From the NCBI GenBank assembly GCA_022600345.1, contig JAHZKP010000013.1, forward strand, positions 1 to 61,213: a stretch of DNA of 61,213 bases, in the 5' to 3' direction. Each line of letters begins with the position of its first letter. Position 1 is the stretch's first letter. Below are positions 43,488 through 52,267 of the stretch, one piece after another. Below the pieces are notes generated by a model. That model was given only the letters and a program-made list of their open reading frames with translations, had not been told where the DNA came from and did no database searches. The position numbers and the translations under genes are program-made. Source of the stretch: Alphaproteobacteria bacterium. GTDB lineage: Bacteria > Pseudomonadota > Alphaproteobacteria > Rhizobiales > Hyphomicrobiaceae.

Positions 43488-44603
43488 TCAGGCCCCCTTA
43501 ACGACCAACGGCAACGACACCACGAACGAGCTTCCCAGCCCCAACTCGCTTCTGATCTGCAGCCTGCCGCGGTGCCGATTGACGGTGTGTTTCACAATCG
43601 CCAATCCCAGCCCGGTCCCGCCGTGCTCACGCGAGCGGCCCGTATCCACTCTATAGAACCGCTCGGTCAGCCGCGGGATGTGCATCGCATCGATGCCCGG
43701 GCCCTGGTCTCGAACTTCCACTTGCACAGCCCGCCCGGCCACACCGACGACATGATCGACGACACCCAACTTTATCAGGACCTGAGCTTCCTTGCCGCTG
43801 TACTTGATCGCGTTTTCAATCAAGTTGTGAAACACCTGGGTCAGTTCATGGGCATCGCCGCGAACCTCGCACCCCTTTGTCACCCCAGTAAGCTCGATTG
43901 TCTTTCCGTCCACTTTCGCCTGCATATCAAGCGTTGCGACCACCTGCTCGACGACCTTGAAGACATCCGCAATCTCGGTGGGCTGAACACGCCGGTTCGC
44001 TTCAACCTGGGACAAGGTCAGCAATTCATTGACCAACCGGTTCATGCGCAGAGCTTCCCGCTCCATCACCTCAAGGAAGTGGCCGCGCGCCTCAGCGTCG
44101 TCTCTTGCCGGTCCTTTCAGCGTTTCGATAATCCCATTAAGAGCCGTCAGCGGCGAACGCAATTCATGACTGACGTTGGCCACGAAGTCGCTCCGCATCT
44201 GCCGGGCATCGTGCAGGTGAGTGATATCGGTAAAGGTAATGGCAGCCCGCGCATCAGCCCCGCTTTCAACAGGCAGGCCGACGACGGCAATCTGGTAGAC
44301 AGACGGCAACGGACTTCGTAACGACAACGTCGTCTGCGCGCTCGCCATGCCCGACAAAACATCGTCGATCGCCTGCAGGCATTCGGGGTGGCGCACGACT
44401 CGAACGAAGTCCCGCCCCACCGTTCCATCGCCGAATTGTTCTCTGGCCGCCTTGTTGGCCAACAACACGACCCGGCCGGCATCGACCAGAAAAACCGCTT
44501 CAGACAGACATTCCAGGATTATTGAGAGCTGATTGTTTGACACAAGCTTCTGTTGCCACTTCGTTTTCGCCAACCCGGATGCTATTGCACAACATCCAGC
44601 CAT
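43488..44603 (-). CDS. phoR: Phosphate regulon sensor kinase PhoR, apparently lacking membrane helices
   Basis: A 371-residue histidine kinase: PAS domain about 25-130 (SIILECLSEAVFLVDAGRVV), HisKA with phospho-acceptor H146 in FVANVSHELRSPLTAL, and HATPase with N-box HNLIENAIKY, GPGID, ERFYRVD and GGTGLGLAIVKH. The PAS-kinase pair and its place upstream of pstS identify PhoR. Usual PhoR has one or two N-terminal helices; here only about 25 residues precede the PAS, and the frame is blocked by the divergent methyltransferase 75 bases away. The start (ATG 44603, or GTG 44543) is uncertain. Confidence 0.88.
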   Translation of the reverse strand: MAGCCAIASGLAKTKWQQKLVSNNQLSIILECLSEAVFLVDAGRVVLLANKAAREQFGDGTVGRDFVRVVRHPECLQAIDDVLSGMASAQTTLSLRSPLPSVYQIAVVGLPVESGADARAAITFTDITHLHDARQMRSDFVANVSHELRSPLTALNGIIETLKGPARDDAEARGHFLEVMEREALRMNRLVNELLTLSQVEANRRVQPTEIADVFKVVEQVVATLDMQAKVDGKTIELTGVTKGCEVRGDAHELTQVFHNLIENAIKYSGKEAQVLIKLGVVDHVVGVAGRAVQVEVRDQGPGIDAMHIPRLTERFYRVDTGRSREHGGTGLGLAIVKHTVNRHRGRLQIRSELGLGSSFVVSLPLVVKGA

Positions 44604-44677
44604 TCCCCGCGCGTTGGTATCATATTCCAACAGGCCGCAACACTGCGCGGCACAACCATCAACTATCGGAAGCGCAA

Positions 44678-45475
44678 ATGTCACGATCGCTCGTTGAACA
44701 GCAGTTCGGCCCCTCCGCCCGCCACTACGCCGAATGCGAAGTCCATCGCAGCGGCGAAAGCCTCAATCGGCTCGTCGAACTTGTTGAACCCAAACCGGAA
44801 TGGAAGGCCCTCGATGTCGCTACGGGCGCCGGCCATACAGCAGCCGTCTTTGCCCCGCACGTCGCCCATGTCGTCGCCAGCGATATCACCCCAGAAATGC
44901 TGGACCAATCCAATGCTCTTGCAATCGAACGCGGCCTGACCAACTTTTCGACCGCCACCGCGCAAGCCCAAGACTTACCCTTCGAAGACGAATCATTCGA
45001 CCTGATCACCTGCCGCCTTGCCGCCCACCACTTTCCAGATATCGCCAGCTTCGTGAACGAATCAACCCGCGTCTTGCGCCCCGATGGCATCCTGGCCATC
45101 GTCGACAATATCCCGCCCGATGCGACCACTGTCCCAGGCCTAGCAGCCAGCGATGTCGAAAAAACTGCCGTTGCATACAATGAGTTCGAAAAACTCCGTG
45201 ACCCGTCCCACGCCCGGGCCCTGAGCACGCAGGAATGGAGGGGCCACATGACCTCTGCGGGCTTGAAGGTTACGGCTGTTGAACTGATGGAAAAGGAAAT
45301 GGGTTTCACACCCTGGGTCGAGCGGATGCGCTGTGACGCCCGGACCGTCGGCCAACTGAACGCCATTCTCCGGCAATCTTCCCCATTGGCGACGTTCCTG
45401 AAACCTCGCGAATTTGAAGGCGACATCCATTTTTCGCTCCGCGAAGCGATAATTGTCGCCGGAAAGATCCTTTAA
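44678..45475 (+). CDS. Class I SAM-dependent methyltransferase
   Basis: A 265-residue UbiE/Methyltransf_11-type enzyme: motif I ALDVATGAGHTAAVFA, the acidic VVASDITPEML, AQDLPFEDESFDLITCRLAAHHF and VLRPDGILAIVDNIPP. The C-terminal 90 residues form the substrate cap. The substrate is unknown; relatives act on quinones, sterols and small acids. It is divergent from phoR, with starts 75 bases apart. GGAAG lies about 7 bases before the ATG. Confidence 0.88.
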   Translation: MSRSLVEQQFGPSARHYAECEVHRSGESLNRLVELVEPKPEWKALDVATGAGHTAAVFAPHVAHVVASDITPEMLDQSNALAIERGLTNFSTATAQAQDLPFEDESFDLITCRLAAHHFPDIASFVNESTRVLRPDGILAIVDNIPPDATTVPGLAASDVEKTAVAYNEFEKLRDPSHARALSTQEWRGHMTSAGLKVTAVELMEKEMGFTPWVERMRCDARTVGQLNAILRQSSPLATFLKPREFEGDIHFSLREAIIVAGKIL

Positions 45476-45718
45476 CAAATTCTTGCCCAGTGGCCGAGTT
45501 AGACCTCTGATTGCTAATTATCAGTGACGAGAGGCAAACTACGGACAAATTGGGGGCAACCGTGTTAGTATAAATGCTGATCCTGGTCTTGCCCGGCTGG
45601 AAGATTCGGGCCAGGAATGCAGGCTAATCCCATGCGGCACGCTAATCTGTAACAGGACGGCCATTGGGACCGGATATTTGAAGACTCGCGACGATTATGG
45701 GAATAAAGGGGCTTTTGA

Positions 45719-46234
45719 ATGCGATCGATTTTGCTTGTAGCTGTGTTGACAACCGGCTCCATGCTAGCAGCATTGGTCCTGCCCGCCGCAGCCGACGGCC
45801 CACCCACACCTGAAGAATATGTCGACTACGTCGGCGGAGACGCCCGGATTGTTGCCCCCGGCGGACTAAAATTCGATGGTCAAACCCAGAAATGCGGTCG
45901 CCGCCCCACCGTGCTCGATCCCAACCTGGATGACTATGGCGCAGCCTATCCCGGTTTCCTGATCATGAACCCGAAGCTGCTTGCGCGCGTTTCCGCGCCG
46001 GTCAAGAAATGGATCTACGCCCACGAATGTGGCCATCAGTTCCGCGGCCCCGACGAGGAAACCGCCGATTGCTTTGCCGTCCAGCGCGGCCGCCGTTACG
46101 GCTGGCTGACAAACAAGGGGCTAGACGCGGTCTGCAAATTCATTGCTCCGGCCAAAGGCGACATGATGCACCTTCAGGGCTCCTACCGCTGCGAGTACAT
46201 GCGCAAATGCTACGCTGACCCAGCGGTCCGCTAA
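45719..46234 (+). CDS. Secreted HExxH-type zinc metallopeptidase-like protein
   Basis: The 171-residue protein has a signal peptide (cleavage after PAAA near 25). Its Zn-site motif is H102-E103-C-G-H106 (YAHECGHQFRG), and DEETADCFAVQRG eight residues on could supply the third ligand (E114 or D117), a gluzincin-like layout. Six cysteines are in the mature part. Small proteins of this form are found in alphaproteobacteria without known substrates. It is a likely periplasmic peptidase or a catalytic relic. Confidence 0.75.
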   Translation: MRSILLVAVLTTGSMLAALVLPAAADGPPTPEEYVDYVGGDARIVAPGGLKFDGQTQKCGRRPTVLDPNLDDYGAAYPGFLIMNPKLLARVSAPVKKWIYAHECGHQFRGPDEETADCFAVQRGRRYGWLTNKGLDAVCKFIAPAKGDMMHLQGSYRCEYMRKCYADPAVR

Positions 46235-46373
46235 GCCCGATCAGCCAGCCATCAGCGCCAATTCGCACCTCCTTCCCTCCACTGTGCTGCCGATACCGGT
46301 AATCCCCGACCCTCGGAGATCCAGATAGACTGAGCTGATCGCTCACTTTCAGGACCCAGGGGCCGGATGGATA

Positions 46374-46811
46374 ATGCGGTGGGCCGATGTCGCAAAGAAG
46401 GTGCTGGCGCTAGCCGAAGTCGTTCATCGCTGGCTTGCAGCCGTCTCCAAGTTGGAACCCGAGCGCAAGGCGCGTGTCGCCAGGTATGCAGACGCCATCG
46501 CAGACACCCTGGCGCGCACCGCCGAATTACTGGGCGAATTGGAAGCTGGCAAAATCGATCCCAAAACCCACCGCCAGGCCATCCGTGAACTGGCCCGGGT
46601 CCGCGGCTACGTCGCAACCATTGTCGACGTACTCGAGCATCAGCTTGACGGCAGGCGGTTAGCTGGCGTTAAAAGACGGCTTGAAACGCTCGATTGCGGC
46701 CAGGTTGGCGAATTCGACGAGGCAGCGCCTGGCGCGCAAAACCCTCGTATCGAACGCCTCTATGCCGCCGAAGGCTATTTCCGCGCTCTCTCGGATGGAT
46801 TACGGGTCTGA
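46374..46811 (+). CDS. Hypothetical all-helical protein before leuD
   Basis: 145 residues, predicted mainly helical ([61 protein letters not shown]), charged, without signal or cysteine motif. I do not recognise the family. It ends 50 bases before leuD and may be co-transcribed with it. Confidence 0.55.
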   Translation: MRWADVAKKVLALAEVVHRWLAAVSKLEPERKARVARYADAIADTLARTAELLGELEAGKIDPKTHRQAIRELARVRGYVATIVDVLEHQLDGRRLAGVKRRLETLDCGQVGEFDEAAPGAQNPRIERLYAAEGYFRALSDGLRV

Positions 46812-46861
46812 CCCTCAATCCAGTTCCCGAGATGTCAGATGCCTGCTTCTGGAGACCACGA

Positions 46862-47467
46862 ATGGATAAGTTCACGACCCTTACCGGTGTCGCCGCCCCG
46901 TTGCCGATCCGCAATGTCGATACCGACATGATCATCCCCAAGCAGTTCCTGAAAACCATCCAGCGCTCAGGCCTCGGAAAATCACTGTTCTATGAGATGC
47001 GCTTCGACCAGCAAGGCACCGAGATCGCCGACTTCGTCCTCAATAAGCCTGCCTACCGCGACGCCAAGATCCTTGTCGCCGGCGACAACTTCGGTTGCGG
47101 CTCCTCGCGCGAGCACGCCCCCTGGGCACTCCTCGACTTCGGCATTCGTTGCGTTATCGCCACCGACTTCGCTGACATCTTCTATAACAACTGCTTCCAG
47201 AACGGCATTCTTCCCATAAAGCTGCCACAAGATGACGTCGATAAGCTGATGGATGACGCCGAGCGCGGCGCCAACGCCACCATGACGATCGACTTGGAAA
47301 CCCAGGAAATCCGTGGGCCCGACGGCGGGGTTATCAAGTTTGAAATCGACGCCTTCAAGAAGCACTGCCTGATGAATGGCCTCGACAACATCGGCCTGAC
47401 CCTTGAAAAGTCCGACCAGATTGCAGCCTACGAAGAAAAAGCCGCCACCGCGCGCCCCTGGCTCTAG
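46862..47467 (+). CDS. leuD: 3-isopropylmalate dehydratase small subunit
   Basis: LeuD, with LeuC, isomerises 2- to 3-isopropylmalate in leucine synthesis. The 201-residue protein has [51 protein letters not shown] and ends in ATARPWL. The ATG at 46862 has GGAG 7 bases upstream; the longer frame is discarded. leuC is not in the window, so the two subunits are encoded separately. Confidence 0.96.
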   Translation: MDKFTTLTGVAAPLPIRNVDTDMIIPKQFLKTIQRSGLGKSLFYEMRFDQQGTEIADFVLNKPAYRDAKILVAGDNFGCGSSREHAPWALLDFGIRCVIATDFADIFYNNCFQNGILPIKLPQDDVDKLMDDAERGANATMTIDLETQEIRGPDGGVIKFEIDAFKKHCLMNGLDNIGLTLEKSDQIAAYEEKAATARPWL

Positions 47468-47480
47468 AACAAGCGCCACG

Positions 47481-47519
47481 CGAGCCGGCAAGACTAACCT
47501 GAGAATTGCTGCCGGCTCG
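47481..47519. terminator. Bidirectional hairpin between leuD and the Ada-like gene
   Basis: Perfect 10-bp stem CGAGCCGGCA / TGCCGGCTCG with a 19-base loop, placed between the convergent stops at 47467 and 47528. Confidence 0.65.
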
Positions 47520-47527
47520 TAATACGC

Positions 47528-48493
47528 TCAAGCTTCGCTTTCCCCGCCAATCTGACCGGCCTCCCAGCCGATCAGGGCCAATTTGCGCGTCACCCCCCAG
47601 TGATATCCACCAAGCCCCCCGTCGGCTCTCATAACCCGGTGACACGGCACCACGAACGATAGCGGGTTCTTGCCCACCGCCGCCCCGACGGCCCGCGCCG
47701 CGCGCTCGCTACACACCGTCTTGGCAACATCCCGGTAACTGACAGCCTTTCCCATCGGGATCTTTAGCAGTGCCTGCCAGACGCGGACCTCAAAGTCGGT
47801 CCCGATCATCACCAGGCGAACCGGGTCCGATAAAGACCAGCGCCCCGGATCAAAAATCACATCGATATAGGGTTGTGTTTCTTCCGGCTCCCGCTGTAGG
47901 CGAGCCGCCGGCCAGCGCCGGGCCAGGTCGACCAGGGCATCGTCGGCCGTCTGCCCCTTGTCCTCATCCACAAAGGCCAATCCCGCCAGGCCCCTGTCGG
48001 TCGCAACCGCCACCGCCTCGCCGAATGGCGTGGGATGAGTTCCCCAAGACATCTCAAGCCCGGCGCCCCGCCGCTTGTAGTCCCCCGGTGTCATCGCTTC
48101 ATGCGAAACGAACAGATCGTGCAAACGCCCTCCGCCCGACAACCCCACCTCAAGGGCCGTATCAAGCACCGAGCGATCCGGGCCTAACATCTCGCGCGCC
48201 CGGTCAATGGCAATCGCCGCGGTGAACTCCTTGGGAGACAACCCGCACCATCGCTTGAACAGTTTTTGGCAATGCGACGCCGACAAACCCAAATGATCGG
48301 CCAGGCCCTCAAGCCCGGGGGCCGCGTCCCTTTGACGTCGCAAAAAAACGATCGCCCGGCGGATCGTTTCATAGTCCCTGCCCGCCACCTCAAAGACGCC
48401 CGCCCGCTCCGCGAGGCCTGCAGACTTTCGCACGCTCACCTGATGAGGCGGCATGGCCTTGATATTCGACGGGGAATGCGGGCGATCGGCCAT
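47528..48493 (-). CDS. Ada-like protein: AraC-type DNA-binding domain plus O6-methylguanine-DNA methyltransferase
   Basis: The 321-residue protein joins an AraC-type helix-turn-helix domain (about 40-140: GLEGLADHLGLSASHCQKLF, DTALEVGLSGGGRLHDLF, MTPGDYKRR) to a methyltransferase domain (about 150-315) with the acceptor cysteine C284 in VVPCHRV and SYRDVAKTVCSERAARAVG. The N-terminal Zn/Cys methylphosphotriester sensor of E. coli Ada is missing, so it repairs O6-alkylguanine but may not switch on transcription in the Ada way. Confidence 0.9.
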   Translation of the reverse strand: MADRPHSPSNIKAMPPHQVSVRKSAGLAERAGVFEVAGRDYETIRRAIVFLRRQRDAAPGLEGLADHLGLSASHCQKLFKRWCGLSPKEFTAAIAIDRAREMLGPDRSVLDTALEVGLSGGGRLHDLFVSHEAMTPGDYKRRGAGLEMSWGTHPTPFGEAVAVATDRGLAGLAFVDEDKGQTADDALVDLARRWPAARLQREPEETQPYIDVIFDPGRWSLSDPVRLVMIGTDFEVRVWQALLKIPMGKAVSYRDVAKTVCSERAARAVGAAVGKNPLSFVVPCHRVMRADGGLGGYHWGVTRKLALIGWEAGQIGGESEA

Positions 48494-48585
48494 CGTGGCT
48501 TTCCGGTACTGACAGAATTCATGCCAGACCTACACTGGCGGGCTCTACCAAGCGACCCGAATCTTGCTCTTGCACAGTGCCCCGA

Positions 48586-49077
48586 TCAGGTTTGAAAACC
48601 ACGCGCCGTTTGCAACGCCGAGCCCAAGGCGTCCGCGAATTCACGCCGCTCGTCATCGCTTAAGAAATGTCCAAACACCATCTCTCGGCCGTGCGAGGCA
48701 AGCCACAGAATCGTTCGCCCATCGTGCTCCTCGTAGAGCCCGACCCGCACCCAGTATGGATTGAAATCAAACGTTTGTGCCCGCCCCCGCTGGTCGACCC
48801 TCGTCAACTTCAAAAGCCCCGGTGACAACTCAACGGTTTCATATTCCCGCGCAGCCCGGTAGTTCAATTTGAACGCGACATAGACCAATAAAACCTCAAG
48901 CCCCATGAAACCGAAGATCGGCCAGGCGCCCAACGTCAAAAAATAGAGCCCGATCGCAAAGCTGGTGCCCCCGATCAGCAACATCAGCACAACAAACCCC
49001 GCCGGACTAAGCGACCGGTGCGGGGTAAGAATTGCGTTGAAGGTTGCCTCACTTTGCGGTTGTTGTTGGTGTTCCAT
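48586..49077 (-). CDS. DUF2244 membrane protein
   Basis: 163 residues: a short polar leader, ILTPHRSLSPAGF, two hydrophobic helices (VVLMLLIGGTSFAIGLYFLTL and WPIFGFMGLEVLLVYVAF), the NYRAAREYETVELSPGLLKL block and a cytosolic C-terminal domain with FNPYWVRV. This is DUF2244, of unknown function, often adjacent to endonuclease III in alphaproteobacteria; here the two are divergent with starts 56 bases apart. Confidence 0.85.
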   Translation of the reverse strand: MEHQQQPQSEATFNAILTPHRSLSPAGFVVLMLLIGGTSFAIGLYFLTLGAWPIFGFMGLEVLLVYVAFKLNYRAAREYETVELSPGLLKLTRVDQRGRAQTFDFNPYWVRVGLYEEHDGRTILWLASHGREMVFGHFLSDDERREFADALGSALQTARGFQT

Positions 49078-49133
49078 CCAAGTCGGCCCGCTTTAGCGGC
49101 TATTCTCCTCTCAATCATGATCGACGAGCGCCT

Positions 49134-50027
49134 ATGAAAGACGACAAATCCGCCAAAGCCAAGGGCCCCGCAGTAAAAACGACGCGAGCTGCAAAAGTGA
49201 CCTCCAAATCCCGGACAGCACAGGCAAAAACGGCCTCGAAGCCAGATAAGAACAAGCCGGGGACCAGGAAGTCTGCTGCAAGCACGACGGCAACCAAGAA
49301 GCCTGCAGCAAAAGAGCCAGCCGCAAAGAAGCCAACCCCAAGAAAGCCAGCGAAGTCAAAGACCAAGCGCCGCCGCCCCTCCGTGTCGCCCGACAGGATC
49401 AATGCGATCTTCTCCCGCTTCCACCAGATCGATCCCGAACCCACAGGCGAGTTGGAGCACACCGACGCATTTACCCTGCTGGTCGCCGTCGTCCTCTCCG
49501 CGCAAGCCACCGACGCCGGTGTCAACAAGGCAACCCGCCACCTGTTTGCCGCCGCAAAAACACCGCAGGAGATGGTCGCGCTCGGCGAAGACAAGGTCCG
49601 TGAGTTGATCAAAACCATCGGCCTTTATCGCAACAAGGCCAAGAACGTCGTCGCGCTCTCTCAAAAGCTGATCGACGAATACGACGGCGAAGTACCCAAT
49701 GACGAAACGGCGCTGGAAAGCCTGCCCGGCGTCGGCCGCAAGACAGCCAACGTCGTCCTCAACGTTTGGTTTGGCAAACCGACCATGGCCGTCGATACAC
49801 ACGTCTTCCGCATCGCCCATCGACTCGGGTTTTCGAATGGCAAAACCCCCGACGATGTCGAGCGCGATCTACTGGCCATTGTGCCTGAAGAATACGGCGT
49901 GCCCGCCCACCACTGGCTGATTTTACACGGGCGCTATCTGTGCAAGGCCCGCAAACCCGAATGCTGGCGGTGCCCGATCGAAGAGCACTGCCCCATGAAA
50001 GACAAAACGCCGGCCCCTCGTAAATAG
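49134..50027 (+). CDS. nth: Endonuclease III with a long basic N-terminal tail
   Basis: Nth removes oxidised pyrimidines and nicks at AP sites. The catalytic part (about 84-297) has LSAQATDAGVNKAT, the helix-hairpin-helix LPGVGRKTANVV with K203, D221 in VDTHVFR, and the iron-sulfur cysteines C-x6-C-x2-C-x5-C (CKARKPECWRCPIEEHC). Residues 1-82 are a Lys/Ala/Pro/Thr-rich low-complexity tail, making the 297-residue protein about 85 longer than E. coli Nth. The tail probably increases DNA affinity. Confidence 0.94.
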   Translation: MKDDKSAKAKGPAVKTTRAAKVTSKSRTAQAKTASKPDKNKPGTRKSAASTTATKKPAAKEPAAKKPTPRKPAKSKTKRRRPSVSPDRINAIFSRFHQIDPEPTGELEHTDAFTLLVAVVLSAQATDAGVNKATRHLFAAAKTPQEMVALGEDKVRELIKTIGLYRNKAKNVVALSQKLIDEYDGEVPNDETALESLPGVGRKTANVVLNVWFGKPTMAVDTHVFRIAHRLGFSNGKTPDDVERDLLAIVPEEYGVPAHHWLILHGRYLCKARKPECWRCPIEEHCPMKDKTPAPRK

Positions 50028-50040
50028 GAACCGGCGTTTC
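50006..50040 (+). terminator. Hairpin overlapping the nth stop
   Basis: AAACGCCGG (50006-50014) pairs perfectly with CCGGCGTTT (50032-50040), with the TAG stop in the loop. It ends in GTTTCG and may work as a terminator or 3'-end stabiliser. Confidence 0.55.
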
Positions 50041-50105
50041 GAATAAGCAGTCTTCAAGGTCCCGCGCTGACATACGGCCAACTCAACCTGTTTGCGTTCC
50101 AGCAA

Positions 50106-50146
50106 GCTCACGCAGCAAACCAAGTGAGCTATCCGGGATCTTGCCG
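50106..50146. repeat. REP-like unit, copy 2
   Basis: GCTCA/TGAGC hairpin (50106-50129) followed by CCGGGATCTTGCCG, the same arrangement as 30849-30890, here downstream of nth. Confidence 0.65.
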
Positions 50147-50171
50147 GCCAGTTGGGAACTTGAACACCTTA

Positions 50172-50318
50172 GACCGTGTTCATCTTAGATGAACGCGGTC
50201 AGGGCTGCGACCGCAGCCCCGGCGCGAGCGCCGCACCCTCGTAGGGCCCGGCAGAATGCCGGAACGGCCCGTGAGAGAGAAGAACCTAAAGCGATTCCAC
50301 CGAAGGTGGACACGCTTT
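50172..50318. repeat. Cluster of consecutive palindromes between nth and the EF-hand gene
   Basis: In order: GACCGTGTTCATC/GATGAACGCGGTC (50172-50200), GGGCTGC/GCAGCCC (50202-50219), a GGCGC/GCGCC unit near 50221, CCGGCA/TGCCGG near 50249-50263, and AAAGCGATTCCACC pairing with GGTGGACACGCTTT (50288-50318). The last runs into the stop codon of the minus-strand gene at 50317, so it may be its terminator. They resemble mosaic palindromic repeats. Confidence 0.65.
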
Positions 50319-50736
50319 AATACCAGATCACAGCCAGCAGGCGGCGGCCGGCGCGCGTCTTCAGCTCATCGCACTCGATCGTGCGGTCACCGTCAGGGTT
50401 GGCTGCATAAAAGCGAGCCTTTACCAGGCGGGTCCACTCGATCCGGTCGAGACCCTTGCCCCTGATGACGTTATATTTTGCAAACGTCTTGGGACCGATG
50501 CGGCCACGAACTTCGTCATATTCCAGTGTGAAGTCGCCATCCGGGTTGAGGGCTTTGAAAGTCGCCTTACCGGCGCGCTTGACTTCGAAGATGTTAAGCT
50601 TGCCATCGCCGCGACGATCGTACTTCTTGATGATCGAGCAGACATGGCCGTGAGCTTCGGCAGCCGGGGCAACCGCAGTTGCAGCGAAACCGACAGCGGT
50701 GAGGGCAGCAAGGCCCAGAGCAATTTTGGACTTCAT
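50317..50736 (-). CDS. Secreted EF-hand-like protein
   Basis: The 139-residue protein has a signal peptide (ALTAVGFAATAVAPAAEA, cleavage near 28). Three calcium-loop-like stretches follow: KYDRRGDGKLNIFEVKRA, NPDGDFTLEYDEV and NPDGDRTIECDEL. They have the D-x-[DNR]-x-G/D pattern, the last two with N-P at the first positions, so calcium affinity may be low. The role is unknown. No neighbour on the same strand is close. Confidence 0.75.
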   Translation of the reverse strand: MKSKIALGLAALTAVGFAATAVAPAAEAHGHVCSIIKKYDRRGDGKLNIFEVKRAGKATFKALNPDGDFTLEYDEVRGRIGPKTFAKYNVIRGKGLDRIEWTRLVKARFYAANPDGDRTIECDELKTRAGRRLLAVIWY

Positions 50737-51025
50737 AAGTAAAACCTCCTGTTAGGCAACCGCCTGGAAACATCATCGACAGACTTCCAGCCCGCTTCGG
50801 CTGAAAGCAGCCCGCCGCGAAGTCCTGCAACGGTTAAAGTCACACCTGAGCCCTAACACCATAAGTCGCCACCAGGAAATAAAATTTTGCAGTGCAGCAT
50901 TTAGCCGCAACGGATTGGAAAATGAAAAGTGCGCGGGAGATTGAAACATCTCCCGCGCCAATATTGATTTCATTCAGTTTTTTGCCTGCGGTCATGCCTG
51001 CCGCATTTTCCCGCGCGAATTCAGC

Positions 51026-51499
51026 CTAATCGTTAATGTCTTCCAGAGCGTCTCCGGCGATTGCCAGTCCCGCGCCTAACAAAACGATATCCTTCAGCAA
51101 GAATTGCCCAGGCACGACTGAAAGCGCAGGGAAACCGCCAAGACTTGGTTCCCAGCCTGGCGCCGAGAAGATGAACGTTAATGTGACCGCAGTCGTTGCT
51201 GCGACCAGGAGACCACCAACCAACCCGGCCCTTGCATCAAAAAAGCGTGCAAGAAGGAGCAAGCCGGTAACAATTTCAACCGACCCGATCAGGTTTGCCA
51301 CTGTTTGCACTTCGAAGATCGAATATAGCCATGACAGCAACGGACTTGAGGCAACCAGCCCCTTGATTGCGTTTGCTTCATAGGCCGTAAATTTCATTGC
51401 GCCGATCCACAAAAACACCAGCGCCAATCCAAACAGGGCGATCTTTCCGCCAACGTTAGCCAGCGCATTGTCCGCTTTGCCGTAATAAGTCGTGCTCAT
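51026..51499 (-). CDS. DUF417/DoxX-like membrane protein
   Basis: 157 residues with four hydrophobic helices; GGKIALFGLALVFLWIGAMK, YEANAIKGLVASSPLLSWLY and GSVEIVTGLLLLARF are typical of DUF417 (YkgB-like) proteins in the DoxX group, which respond to oxidative or electrophile stress in several bacteria. It is divergent from a TetR-type regulator (51683) and is probably its target. The start is the ATG at 51499, with AAGG about 10 bases upstream. Confidence 0.82.
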   Translation of the reverse strand: MSTTYYGKADNALANVGGKIALFGLALVFLWIGAMKFTAYEANAIKGLVASSPLLSWLYSIFEVQTVANLIGSVEIVTGLLLLARFFDARAGLVGGLLVAATTAVTLTFIFSAPGWEPSLGGFPALSVVPGQFLLKDIVLLGAGLAIAGDALEDIND

Positions 51500-51591
51500 G
51501 ATCATCTTACCTTTCCACCAATCCGGAAACTTCAAAGTTGCTGCTTTCAGCGGTCGTTTTTCGCTTGCCGCTGCCCCCTACTAAGCATTTG

Positions 51592-51605
51592 GAACCGATT
51601 GGTTC
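51592..51605. promoter_or_regulatory. Candidate TetR operator GAACC-N4-GGTTC
   Basis: A 14-base inverted repeat centred between the divergent DUF417 and TetR genes, about 80 bases before the regulator's ATG. Placement and symmetry fit a TetR-family operator controlling both genes. Confidence 0.6.
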
Positions 51606-51682
51606 AAAACACATTCCCGTGAGTTATTGACTTTTCGGTCCCTAACGCTGATTGATGGCAAGGCATAAAGGAGACGACAGAC

Positions 51683-52267
51683 ATGGCGCGACCCCGCGAG
51701 TTTGAAATTGACGAAGCCGTGGCCAAAGCCGTCGAAGTTTTTTGGGAAAAGGGCTACGAAGGCGCCGCATTGCCAGATCTACTGGAGGGAATGGGCATTG
51801 CGCGAGGCAGTCTCTACAAGGCCTTCGGCGACAAGAAGCAGCTCTATCTTCAGGCACTGTCGCGCTATGATGGAACAGCGGTAACTGAAGCCGTCGAAAT
51901 GTTGACGGACGATACTCAACCCGATGGCGCGAAACGCATTGCCCGCCTGTTCGACTCCATAGTCAATGCTGTCCGAAAAGGCGATCGACGCGGCTGCCTG
52001 ATGTGCAACGCGGCTGCCGGACCGGCATCTAAAGACGCCGACATTGCTCGCGCGGTTGCTGCAATGCTGAAGCGTATGACGAGCGGATTCGCAGCCGCCA
52101 TTCGGGCTTCAGATTACAAGAACAAGTCGAAACGTTTGGAAGTCGAAGCTGCGGCACGGAGCCTGACGACAGCCTACATCGGACTTAGAATTCTGGCAAA
52201 GGCAGGAGAATCGGTCGCCCATCTGCAAGCTGTCGCCAAAAACACCGTCAGCAAATTGACGACCTAA
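51683..52267 (+). CDS. TetR-family transcriptional regulator
   Basis: The 194-residue protein has an N-terminal HTH ([20 protein letters not shown], then [23 protein letters not shown]) and a C-terminal TetR_C-type domain ([21 protein letters not shown]). The C-L-M-C pair near 115-118 is seen in redox- or electrophile-sensing members, but that is only suggestive. It is divergent from the DUF417 gene. Its stop overlaps the hisF stop by three bases (convergent). Confidence 0.9.
   Translation: MARPREFEIDEAVAKAVEVFWEKGYEGAALPDLLEGMGIARGSLYKAFGDKKQLYLQALSRYDGTAVTEAVEMLTDDTQPDGAKRIARLFDSIVNAVRKGDRRGCLMCNAAAGPASKDADIARAVAAMLKRMTSGFAAAIRASDYKNKSKRLEVEAAARSLTTAYIGLRILAKAGESVAHLQAVAKNTVSKLTT

Noticed and set aside
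44522-44677. N-terminal extension of the methyltransferase
   Set aside because: The extra 52 codons overlap phoR on the other strand and do not look like the family. The ATG at 44678 begins the normal domain.
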